Shown here in pieces: positions 8,096-16,909 of a DNA stretch of 60,668 nt. The position numbers were made by a program, and so were the translations under genes. Source of the DNA: UBA3537 sp038106885 (lineage in GTDB: Bacteria; Bacteroidota; Bacteroidia; Flavobacteriales; Flavobacteriaceae); NCBI GenBank assembly GCA_038106885.1, contig JAYNFX010000005.1, positions 1 through 60,668 of the forward strand, read 5' to 3'. How positions within the stretch are numbered: position 1 is the first letter of the stretch; each line of letters opens with the position of its first letter. The notes under the pieces were generated by a model that saw nothing but the letters and a program-made list of their open reading frames with translations, made no database searches and was not told the DNA's origin.

Positions 8096-10408
8096 TTGAA
8101 TTCATATTTAAATCAGCTTAATGAGGCTCAACTTGCTCCTACCATACAAAAGGATGGGCCAATGATTGTTATTGCAGGTGCTGGATCTGGTAAAACCCGT
8201 GTTTTAACTTACAGAATCGCATATTTGATGAGTCAAAATATTGACCCTTTCAATATTTTAGCGCTCACATTCACAAATAAAGCTGCTAGAGAAATGAAAT
8301 CAAGAATTGCTTCAATAGTTGGTGAAAGTGAAGCAAAAAATTTATGGATGGGAACTTTTCATTCAGTTTTTGCAAAAATATTACGCTTTGAGGCTGATAA
8401 ATTAGGTTATCCATCAAATTTTACCATATACGATACACAAGATTCACAAAGATTGATTGCATCAATAATAAAGGAGTTAAGCCTTGATAAGGACATCTAT
8501 AAGTATAAACAAATCTACAGCCGAATATCATCTTACAAGAACAACTTAATAACTGTAAAGGCTTATTTCAATAATTCCGAATTAATCGAAGCTGATAATA
8601 TGGCTAAACGTCCAAAACTGGGAGATATATACAGAGTATATGTAGATAGATGCTTTAAAGCTGGAGCAATGGACTTTGACGACTTATTATTAAAAACTAA
8701 TGAATTATTAACAAGGTTTCCTGAAGTGCTTTCAAAATATCAACAGAGATTTCGCTATATTTTAGTTGATGAATATCAAGACACAAATCACTCTCAATAT
8801 CTAATTGTTAGAGCGCTAGCAGATCGCTTTCAAAATATTTGTGTTGTTGGAGATGACGCACAAAGTATTTATGCATTTAGAGGGGCTAATATCAACAATA
8901 TTCTAAATTTTCAGCGTGATTATGATGATGCAAAATTTTATAGATTAGAACAAAACTATAGATCTACAAAGAATATTGTTAATGCTGCTAACTCAATAAT
9001 TGATAAAAATCAAAATAAGCTTGAAAAAGTAGTTTGGACTTCAAATGAGATTGGCAATAAAATTGTTGTTAATCGCTCACTAACTGATGGTGATGAAGGC
9101 AGATACGTAGCAAGTTCAATCTTTGAAAACAAGATGAATAAGCAATTGAAAAATTCTGATTTTGCAGTTCTCTACAGAACTAATGCTCAATCCCGTGCAA
9201 TTGAAGATGCATTAAGAAAAAGAGGTATCGATTATAGAATATTTGGTGGATTATCTTTTTATCAGCGAAAAGAGATTAAAGATGTATTGTCATACCTCAG
9301 AATGGTTGTTAATTCAAATGACGAGGAAGCATTTAAAAGAATTATAAATTTTCCAGCTCGAGGAATTGGACAAACGACTTTGGATAGATTAATTATTAAA
9401 GCTAATCAATCAGGAAAGTCTATTTATCAACTACTTGAAAATATCCATGAAATCGAAATAAAACTAAATTCAAGTACTAAATCAAAATTATATGACTTTT
9501 ATACAATGATTGAAAGTTTTAAAATTCTAAATAAAACTTCAAATGCTTTTGAACTGACTGATCATATTTGCAGAAAAACAGGACTGATTAATGAATTTAA
9601 AAAAGATGGATCTCCAGAAGGAATCTCAAGAATGGAAAATATTGAGGAACTCTTAAATGGTATTAAAGATTTTGTTGAAGGTCAGTTGGAATTAGTCGAC
9701 TCAACGGGGGGACTTTCAGAATTTTTAGAAGACGTGGCCTTAGCTACTGATTTAGACAATGAGGAGGATAAAAATAGTAATAAAGTTTCTCTAATGACAA
9801 TTCATCTTGCAAAAGGTTTAGAATTTCCATTTGTTTACATAGTTGGATTGGAAGAAGACTTATTCCCAAGTGCCATGAGTATCAATACCAGAACAGATTT
9901 GGAGGAAGAACGCAGGTTATTTTATGTTGCAGTGACTAGAGCTGAAAAACAAGTGTATTTAACTTATTCACTGTCAAGATACAGGTGGGGAAAATTGATT
10001 GATTCAGAACCTAGTCGATTTATTGAAGAAATAAATGATGAATATCTGGAAATTATTACTCCAAAAGAAGAAAGGCGTTTCAATCCAATGATAGATGCTA
10101 ATATTTTTGGAGATGTAAAGCCTAACCAAATACGATTTAATAAAAAAAATTATACCGCGACAAAACCATTAAACAATAAACCTAGAGTTCCAAAAAATTT
10201 GAAAAAAATTTCTAATAACTCTAATGCAGTTAATTTATTTGACTCAAAACTAACAGTTGGAAATATTGTGAATCACCAAAGATTTGGTAATGGAGAAGTT
10301 TTAAAAATTGAAGGTAAGGGAGCAGATTTAAAGGCAGAAATTAAATTTAATTCTGTAGGAATAAAAAAACTCTTACTGAGATTCGCAAAACTTGAAATAC
10401 TTTCATAA
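8096..10408 (+). CDS. uvrD: UvrD/PcrA-type superfamily 1 DNA helicase
   Basis: A 3'-5' DNA helicase for nucleotide-excision and mismatch repair and for removing recombinase or stalled polymerase from DNA. The 770 residues carry the UvrD motifs in order: Q-motif LNEAQ, Walker A AGAGSGKT (about 27-34), DEYQDTN (Walker B), GDDAQSIYAFRGA, QNYRST, and LMTIHLAKGLEFP in the second RecA domain. A C-terminal tail ends in a Tudor-like segment (VNHQRFGNGEVLKIEG) that typically binds RNA polymerase. The start is a TTG at 8096: the first in-frame ATG falls at residue 23, just before Walker A, and would delete the Q-motif. uvrA follows 15 bases later. Confidence 0.96.
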   Translation: MNSYLNQLNEAQLAPTIQKDGPMIVIAGAGSGKTRVLTYRIAYLMSQNIDPFNILALTFTNKAAREMKSRIASIVGESEAKNLWMGTFHSVFAKILRFEADKLGYPSNFTIYDTQDSQRLIASIIKELSLDKDIYKYKQIYSRISSYKNNLITVKAYFNNSELIEADNMAKRPKLGDIYRVYVDRCFKAGAMDFDDLLLKTNELLTRFPEVLSKYQQRFRYILVDEYQDTNHSQYLIVRALADRFQNICVVGDDAQSIYAFRGANINNILNFQRDYDDAKFYRLEQNYRSTKNIVNAANSIIDKNQNKLEKVVWTSNEIGNKIVVNRSLTDGDEGRYVASSIFENKMNKQLKNSDFAVLYRTNAQSRAIEDALRKRGIDYRIFGGLSFYQRKEIKDVLSYLRMVVNSNDEEAFKRIINFPARGIGQTTLDRLIIKANQSGKSIYQLLENIHEIEIKLNSSTKSKLYDFYTMIESFKILNKTSNAFELTDHICRKTGLINEFKKDGSPEGISRMENIEELLNGIKDFVEGQLELVDSTGGLSEFLEDVALATDLDNEEDKNSNKVSLMTIHLAKGLEFPFVYIVGLEEDLFPSAMSINTRTDLEEERRLFYVAVTRAEKQVYLTYSLSRYRWGKLIDSEPSRFIEEINDEYLEIITPKEERRFNPMIDANIFGDVKPNQIRFNKKNYTATKPLNNKPRVPKNLKKISNNSNAVNLFDSKLTVGNIVNHQRFGNGEVLKIEGKGADLKAEIKFNSVGIKKLLLRFAKLEILS

Positions 10409-10423
10409 AAGCACTGTATTAAA

Positions 10424-13264
10424 ATGAAAGAAGGAAAAAAATTCGAGGAATATATTGAAGTTAAAGGTGCACGTGTCCATAACCTAAAAAACATAGATGT
10501 AACTATACCAAGAAATAAATTAGTTGTTATAACAGGTTTGTCTGGCAGTGGAAAGTCTTCTTTAGCTTTTGATACAATTTATGCAGAAGGACAAAGAAGA
10601 TATATTGAAACTTTTTCAGCTTATGCAAGACAATTTTTAGGATCACTCGAAAGACCCGATGTGGATAAAATAGATGGTTTGTCTCCTGTTATTGCTATAG
10701 AACAAAAAACTACAACAAAATCTCCAAGATCAACTGTTGGAACAATAACAGAAATATATGATTTTTTAAGACTGCTATATGCTAGAGTTGGTATAGCCTA
10801 CAGTTATCAAACCAATGAAAAAATGATTAGTTATTCTGATGATCAAATCAGAAAAATTATTCAGGAATCATTCAAAAATCAAAAAGTTTCAATTCTAGCT
10901 CCTGTAATTCGTTCAAGAAAAGGTCATTACCGCGAACTTTTTGAGCAAATTGGTAAACAAGGCTTTGTAAAAGTTAGAATTGATGGAGTAATTGAAAATA
11001 TAATTCCTGGTATGCGTCTTGACAGATATAAAAATCATGATATTGAGATTGTAATAGACAGAATAAAAATTGATGAAAAGACCGTCAACTCTAAAAGGCT
11101 ACAAGATTCAATAACAACAGCTATGAATCAAGGAGATAATGTTATCATGGTACTAAATGAGAATGATGAAAAACCTCGCTTTTTCAGTAGAAATTTAATG
11201 TGTCCTTCATCAGGAATTTCATACCCGAACCCAGAGCCCAATAATTTTTCATTTAATTCCCCAAAAGGCGCATGTAATGATTGTAATGGAATAGGAAATC
11301 TCTATAAAGTAAATGAAGATAAGATAATACCCGATCGTAAAATTTCAATTCAAAATGGAGGATTAGCTCCGCAAGGGTCAAAAAAAAATTCATGGATATT
11401 TAAACAATTAGAAATCATCGCAAAAAGACATGATTTCAGTTTATCTGATTCAATAAGTGAAATACCTGAAGACGCTCTTAAGATTATTTTATACGGAGGC
11501 AAAGATAAATTTTCAGTAAAAAGTAAATCGTTGGGGGTATCCAGAGATTATTTAATTGATTTTGATGGAATTGCAAATTTTATTGAACATCAATACAATA
11601 ATTCGGAGTCAACTAGCGTAAAACGATGGGCAAAATCATATATGGATAAAATAATATGTCCTTCTTGTAATGGCTCAAGACTGAATGAAATAGCGAGCTT
11701 TTTTAAAATACATAACAAAAGTATCGCTGATTTGACTAAAATGGATATTAATGATTTGTTAAATTGGTTTAATGAATTGCCTAAAAACTTAAGTGATAAT
11801 CAAAATATAATTGGACAAGAAATTATAAAAGAAATAAAAACCAGGCTACAATTTTTATTGGATGTTGGATTAAACTATCTAAGTTTAAATAGAAGTTCAA
11901 AATCGCTTTCAGGAGGAGAAGCTCAAAGAATTAGATTAGCTACTCAAATTGGATCTGAACTTGTTGGCGTATTGTACATATTAGACGAACCAAGTATTGG
12001 CTTACACCAAAGGGACAATGAAAAATTAATCAATTCTTTAAAAATATTACGTGACTTAGGAAATTCCGTAATTGTTGTTGAACATGACAAAGACATGATA
12101 GAGCAGGCTGACCATATAATTGATATAGGGCCATATGCTGGAAAAAATGGAGGTGAAATTATCAGTCATGGAAACTTTAAAAATATTCTTTCGCATAAAA
12201 CTTTAACTGCAGATTACCTTAACGGAAAAAAAAATATTGTAATTCCTAAAAAAAGAAGAATTGGCAATGGAAAATTTTTAGAATTAAGTGGTTGCACTGG
12301 TAATAATCTAAAAAATATTTCTGTAAATATTCCACTCGGACTAATGGTTGGTATAACTGGTGTTTCTGGAAGTGGAAAATCATCTTTAATTAATGAAACT
12401 TTATATCCAATACTTAATAATTATTACTTTAATGGAACTAAAGAACCATTATCATATAAATCAATAAAAGGGCTTGAAAATTTAGATAAAGTAATTGATA
12501 TTAATCAAAGCCCAATTGGCAGAACTACAAGAAGCAACCCAGCAACTTATACAGGTGTTTTTTCCGAAATAAGAAACTTATTTTCGAAAATCCCTGAATC
12601 TATGATAAGAGGATATAAGCCTGGTAGATTTAGTTTTAATGTTACTGGTGGTCGTTGTGAAACTTGCAAAGGAGGAGGATTAAAAATTATAGAAATGAAT
12701 TTTTTACCTGATGTTTATGTACAATGTGAAACTTGTATGGGGAAAAGATTTAATCGTGAGACTTTAGAAATTAGATATAAGGGTAAATCAATTAGTGATG
12801 TATTAAATATGACAATCAGCGAGGCAGTTACTTTTTTTGAACAAATCCCAAAAATTTATAGAAAATTAAAAACATTAAAAGATGTTGGATTAGGATACAT
12901 AACCTTGGGGCAACAAAGCACAACCCTTTCAGGTGGAGAAGCCCAAAGAATCAAGCTTGCTTCTGAACTTAGTAAACGTGATACAGGAAACACCATTTAC
13001 ATTCTTGATGAACCCACAACAGGATTACATTTTGAAGATATAAGAGTACTAATTGAGGTTTTACAAAAACTTGTTGATAAAGGAAATACAATTTTAATAA
13101 TCGAACACAATATGGATGTAATTAAAGTTGTTGATTACATAATTGATATTGGTAAAGAAGGTGGTAAAGAAGGTGGAACAATAATTGCCTCTGGAACTCC
13201 TGAACAATTAATTAAAAACAAAGACAGCTACACAGGAAAATATTTAAAAAAAGAATTAATTTAG
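10424..13264 (+). CDS. uvrA: Excinuclease ABC subunit UvrA
   Basis: The DNA-damage recognition ATPase of nucleotide excision repair; it loads UvrB. The 946-residue protein has two ABC modules: Walker A GLSGSGKSSLAF near residue 38 with signature LSGGEAQRI near 492, and Walker A GVSGSGKSSL near 647 with signature LSGGEAQRIKLA near 840. Two zinc-binding regions are visible: a cysteine cluster around 258-290 with CNDC and, in the C-terminal half, CETCKGGG and CETCMGKRF. It follows uvrD by 15 bases and precedes the LOG-family gene by 16, suggesting one operon of two repair genes plus a passenger. Confidence 0.97.
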   Translation: MKEGKKFEEYIEVKGARVHNLKNIDVTIPRNKLVVITGLSGSGKSSLAFDTIYAEGQRRYIETFSAYARQFLGSLERPDVDKIDGLSPVIAIEQKTTTKSPRSTVGTITEIYDFLRLLYARVGIAYSYQTNEKMISYSDDQIRKIIQESFKNQKVSILAPVIRSRKGHYRELFEQIGKQGFVKVRIDGVIENIIPGMRLDRYKNHDIEIVIDRIKIDEKTVNSKRLQDSITTAMNQGDNVIMVLNENDEKPRFFSRNLMCPSSGISYPNPEPNNFSFNSPKGACNDCNGIGNLYKVNEDKIIPDRKISIQNGGLAPQGSKKNSWIFKQLEIIAKRHDFSLSDSISEIPEDALKIILYGGKDKFSVKSKSLGVSRDYLIDFDGIANFIEHQYNNSESTSVKRWAKSYMDKIICPSCNGSRLNEIASFFKIHNKSIADLTKMDINDLLNWFNELPKNLSDNQNIIGQEIIKEIKTRLQFLLDVGLNYLSLNRSSKSLSGGEAQRIRLATQIGSELVGVLYILDEPSIGLHQRDNEKLINSLKILRDLGNSVIVVEHDKDMIEQADHIIDIGPYAGKNGGEIISHGNFKNILSHKTLTADYLNGKKNIVIPKKRRIGNGKFLELSGCTGNNLKNISVNIPLGLMVGITGVSGSGKSSLINETLYPILNNYYFNGTKEPLSYKSIKGLENLDKVIDINQSPIGRTTRSNPATYTGVFSEIRNLFSKIPESMIRGYKPGRFSFNVTGGRCETCKGGGLKIIEMNFLPDVYVQCETCMGKRFNRETLEIRYKGKSISDVLNMTISEAVTFFEQIPKIYRKLKTLKDVGLGYITLGQQSTTLSGGEAQRIKLASELSKRDTGNTIYILDEPTTGLHFEDIRVLIEVLQKLVDKGNTILIIEHNMDVIKVVDYIIDIGKEGGKEGGTIIASGTPEQLIKNKDSYTGKYLKKELI

Positions 13265-13280
13265 AATAAAATTAATAATC

Positions 13281-13967
13281 ATGAGACTTCAACAACATAA
13301 AAGCTGGAATGAAATTAAAACAAATGATTCATGGGCTCTTTTCAAAATAATGGGAGAATTTGTTAATGGTTTTGAAAAAATGAGTAAAATTGGTCCTTGT
13401 GTTTCGATTTTTGGATCTGCAAGAACTCCTGAAGATACTGAATATTACAAATTAGCTGTTGATACTGCTAAAGCAATTGTTAAATCTGGATATGGAGTAA
13501 TAACTGGTGGAGGTCCTGGGATAATGGAAGCTGCTAACAAAGGGGCTAGTGAGGCAGGTGGAACATCGGTTGGTTTAAATATTGAACTTCCGTTTGAACA
13601 AAAAGACAACCCATACATAGACTCAGATAAAAGTTTAGATTTTGATTATTTTTTCGTTCGTAAGGTTATGTTTGTAAAATATTCACAAGGATTTGTAGTC
13701 ATGCCAGGAGGAGTTGGAACATTAGACGAACTTTTTGAAGCAATTACATTAATTCAAACTTTTAAAATAGAAAAGTTTCCAATAATTCTTGTTGGTACCT
13801 CATACTGGAAAGGTCTTATAGATTGGATTAAAGATACATTATTAGAAAAGCATCAAGCAATTAGCCCTGAAGACATGAACTTAATACAATTGGTTGATAC
13901 ACCTGAGCAAGTAACGGAAATATTAGATGCATTCTACAAACAATATCAGCTTAGCCCTAATTTTTAA
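13281..13967 (+). CDS. TIGR00730 / LOG family Rossmann-fold protein
   Basis: A member of the lysine-decarboxylase-like LOG family, whose characterised members hydrolyse nucleoside 5'-monophosphates (cytokinin riboside phosphoribohydrolases); several bacterial relatives cleave AMP or pyrimidine nucleotides. The 228 residues contain the nucleotide-binding segment VITGGGPGIMEAANKGA (near 75) and the signature MPGGVGTLDELFE (near 140). It is the third gene after uvrD and uvrA and ends 8 bases before the candidate start of the M1-like gene. The physiological substrate is not evident. Confidence 0.9.
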   Translation: MRLQQHKSWNEIKTNDSWALFKIMGEFVNGFEKMSKIGPCVSIFGSARTPEDTEYYKLAVDTAKAIVKSGYGVITGGGPGIMEAANKGASEAGGTSVGLNIELPFEQKDNPYIDSDKSLDFDYFFVRKVMFVKYSQGFVVMPGGVGTLDELFEAITLIQTFKIEKFPIILVGTSYWKGLIDWIKDTLLEKHQAISPEDMNLIQLVDTPEQVTEILDAFYKQYQLSPNF

Positions 13968-13975
13968 ATCAGATC

Positions 13976-16813
13976 ATTTTTTTAAATAATAATATAACTC
14001 AAATCAAGCTTTTATCCTTATTATTTGTTTTAAGTTTTTCATTAAACTCAAACTCACAAATAAAAATTAAGGTCAATTCAACTGTCGATATTGAACAAGG
14101 AGAGATTGACGTTGATCAACAAATCATTTATAAAAATGATTCTAATACTGAATTAAATGAAATCCTTTTAAACGACTGGATATCAAGCTACAGCAATAGT
14201 CATACTCCCTTAGTCAAAAAATTTCTTAATGAATATAAAACTCATTTATATATAGCAAAAGAAAAAAATAGAGGATACACCAAAATCAAATCAATATCAA
14301 ATTTCAATGGTGATCCTCTTAATTTTAATAGGTTAGAAAATAATTATGACATAATAAAAATTAAATTAAATGAAACTTTATTCCCTAAAGATTCCTTAAT
14401 TATTAATCTTAAATATAAATTAATTATTCAAAGCGATAGATTTACAAACTATGGAAAGAAAAAAAACAACGATATAATTCTCAATTCGTGGTTTTTAACT
14501 CCACTTAAATTTGAAGATAATTGGATAATTTACAGTAATTTAAATTTTGATAAACCTTACACAGAAAAATCAGAAATTGAATTATTAATCAGTGTACCGT
14601 CGTCACATAATGTATACAATGAATTAAAGCTAGTAAATAAACAAAAAAGACAAGAATTAAACCAATATTATTTTAAAGGCAATAATGTAAAGTACCATGA
14701 CTTAATAGTTGCAAAAAATAAATTCGATCAATTTAATATTGGTCAAAATAAAATTTATTCAAACTTAGATTCAAAAACAAATGATAATAATGAAGAAAAA
14801 ATATTTAAACGAGTAATTAATTTTATCGAAGAAAATTTAAATATTCCTGCAAAAAAAAATATCGTATTATCGGAAGTTGAATACAAAAAAAATAGCCTTT
14901 ACGGTCTAGCTCTTTTACCTGACATCATATCGCCATTCCCTGACGATTTCAAATATGAACTTGCTATAGCAAAAAATATTATTAAAAAACAAATTGATGA
15001 AATTTTTGATGTTGATCCTCGACAGGATTATTGGCTAAAAAATGGATTTCAAATGTTACTTCTTATTAAATATCTTGACCGCTATTACCCAAATCAGAAA
15101 CTGATTGGCAAATTAGCAGATATGTGGGGAATTAAAAATTACAATTTTTCAAAACTCAAGTATAATGAACAATATCGATTGACCTTTTATCAAATGATGC
15201 GTACTGGAAGAGATCAAGCCTTAACAGAAAATAAAAAAAACTTACTAAGCTTCAATGAAAAATTCACATCATATTATAAATCAGGAGTTGCAATATTATA
15301 TCTAAAAAATTATTTAGGTGAAAAGGATGAACTCGATTGGTTAAGACACCTTATCAAAGAAAATAAGTTTTCAACACAAAATTTTGAATCATTTATAAGA
15401 GAAAATTACGACAAAGAAGTTGACTGGTTCTTTAAAAATTTCATAAATGAATCATTTTCTTCAGACTATAAGATAAAATCAATTAGCTACTATAATGATT
15501 CTTTAAAAATTAAATTAAAGAATCTAAAAAAAGGAGCCTATCCAATCACAATAAATTCCATAAAAAATGATAGCTTGTTATCTTCAAATTGGATTAAAGG
15601 TTTTAATAATCAAAAATCAATTTTGTTAGCTAACAAAAATCAAGACTATACCGTGTTAAATTTTGAACATTTTAGTCCAGAATTTAATAGAAAAAATAAT
15701 TGGAAATCAGTAAATAAATTAACTTTAAACAGACCTCTAAAAATTCGTTTTATCAGAGATGTCCAAAATCCAAATTACAATCAACTTAACATAATGCCAG
15801 TTGTTGAATTTCAAAATGTATATGATGGTTTTAAATTTGGAGTTAATTTTAATAACCGTGGACTCTTAGCAAAACCAATAATCTATGCGCTTGTGCCAAG
15901 CTATGGAACTGGATCTGAAACACTTACAGGAAATGCAAAGATAATCTTTAATAAATTTTATGAAGAAAGAAAACTATTTAACACAATGATAGGGATAACA
16001 TTTGACAGATCTAGTTTTGACTATGGTGCTTTTATAAGTAAAATACAGCCATTTGCACAGTTTACCTTTAGACCAAAAAATAACTTGAGGTCCAACACAA
16101 ATGATAAATTACAATTTAGATATATAAATATCCAAAAAGATAATTCAAGCAGTATTACGGATGAAAATGAAATTCCACCTTATAAAATTTTTAATACAAA
16201 ATTTATTCACCAAGAAAACAATATTGAAAATTATAAAAATTGGGATATTGATTTACAAGTTTCAAGTGATTTCGGGAAATTAAGTTTCAGCTATGAGAGA
16301 AGAAAACGCACACCAAAAGATAGACATTATAATTTAAGGTTTTTCTCTGGAATTTTCTTATTCAATAAACTTGACCCCACAGAAACCAGTTTTAATTATT
16401 CATTAGACAGGCCTACAAATTACCTATTTGATTACAATTATATTGGTCAATCAGAGTCATCAGGAGTATTATCTCAACAACTGATTGTTGCTGAAGGGGG
16501 ATTTAAATCTAAATTAGAACCATCGTTAGCAAATCATTGGATGACAACATTAAATGGTAGTGTTTCGTTGTGGAGATATTTACAAGCATATGGAGATATC
16601 GGGTTTTTAAAAAATAAAAATAGAACTGCATTCTTTGCATATGACTCTGGAATAAGATTAGATCTAATACTAGATTACTTTGAGTTATATTTTCCAATTT
16701 ATTCAAATTTAGGTTGGGAAATCAGTGAAAATAATTATTCAAATAAAATTAGATTTGTATTCACTACAGATATTTCAAAATTGGCTGGATTATTTACCAG
16801 AAGATGGTTTTAA
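13976..16813 (+). CDS. M1-peptidase-like outer-membrane protein lacking the zinc motif; non-canonical start codon
   Basis: One uninterrupted frame runs from the stop at 13958 to 16813, yet contains no ATG, GTG or TTG before 15053. The N-terminal third is still clearly protein: a signal peptide (IKLLSLLFVLSFSLNSNSQ), then a beta-sandwich like the M1 aminopeptidase N-domain (VDIEQGEIDVDQQIIYKN). The likely initiator is ATT at 13976 (8 bases after the upstream stop; 945 aa), with ATC 13973 or ATA 13994 as alternatives. In the gluzincin-like domain the position of HEXXH reads ELAIAKNIIKKQ, so no zinc site is visible. The C-terminal 330 residues are beta-rich and end in LFTRRWF, consistent with an outer-membrane barrel. 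I recall full-length flavobacterial relatives near 930 residues annotated as metalloproteases. Function unknown. Confidence 0.8.
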   Translation: MFLNNNITQIKLLSLLFVLSFSLNSNSQIKIKVNSTVDIEQGEIDVDQQIIYKNDSNTELNEILLNDWISSYSNSHTPLVKKFLNEYKTHLYIAKEKNRGYTKIKSISNFNGDPLNFNRLENNYDIIKIKLNETLFPKDSLIINLKYKLIIQSDRFTNYGKKKNNDIILNSWFLTPLKFEDNWIIYSNLNFDKPYTEKSEIELLISVPSSHNVYNELKLVNKQKRQELNQYYFKGNNVKYHDLIVAKNKFDQFNIGQNKIYSNLDSKTNDNNEEKIFKRVINFIEENLNIPAKKNIVLSEVEYKKNSLYGLALLPDIISPFPDDFKYELAIAKNIIKKQIDEIFDVDPRQDYWLKNGFQMLLLIKYLDRYYPNQKLIGKLADMWGIKNYNFSKLKYNEQYRLTFYQMMRTGRDQALTENKKNLLSFNEKFTSYYKSGVAILYLKNYLGEKDELDWLRHLIKENKFSTQNFESFIRENYDKEVDWFFKNFINESFSSDYKIKSISYYNDSLKIKLKNLKKGAYPITINSIKNDSLLSSNWIKGFNNQKSILLANKNQDYTVLNFEHFSPEFNRKNNWKSVNKLTLNRPLKIRFIRDVQNPNYNQLNIMPVVEFQNVYDGFKFGVNFNNRGLLAKPIIYALVPSYGTGSETLTGNAKIIFNKFYEERKLFNTMIGITFDRSSFDYGAFISKIQPFAQFTFRPKNNLRSNTNDKLQFRYINIQKDNSSSITDENEIPPYKIFNTKFIHQENNIENYKNWDIDLQVSSDFGKLSFSYERRKRTPKDRHYNLRFFSGIFLFNKLDPTETSFNYSLDRPTNYLFDYNYIGQSESSGVLSQQLIVAEGGFKSKLEPSLANHWMTTLNGSVSLWRYLQAYGDIGFLKNKNRTAFFAYDSGIRLDLILDYFELYFPIYSNLGWEISENNYSNKIRFVFTTDISKLAGLFTRRWF

Positions 16814-16863
16814 TTACAGTTTAAATGAATACATTACAATACTATTGTTATAAACCATTCTTA

Positions 16864-16893
16864 TTGCCCTGAAGGGTATAATTCCTATATTTG
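16864..16893 (+). promoter_or_regulatory. Promoter of the E1 dehydrogenase gene (TTG-N19-TATATTTG)
   Basis: TTG at 16864-16866, a 19-base spacer and TATATTTG at 16886-16893 form a complete match to the Bacteroidota promoter pattern. The ATG follows 16 bases after the -7 box. This is one of the two best promoter matches I found in the window. Confidence 0.6.
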
Positions 16894-16909
16894 CAAAAAT
16901 TAATACCCA

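Noticed and set aside
13968..15052. Apparent 1.1-kb intergenic gap upstream of a shorter ATG-started gene
   Set aside because: The frame upstream of 15053 is fully open and encodes a signal peptide and a domain continuous with the downstream protein, so it is coding.
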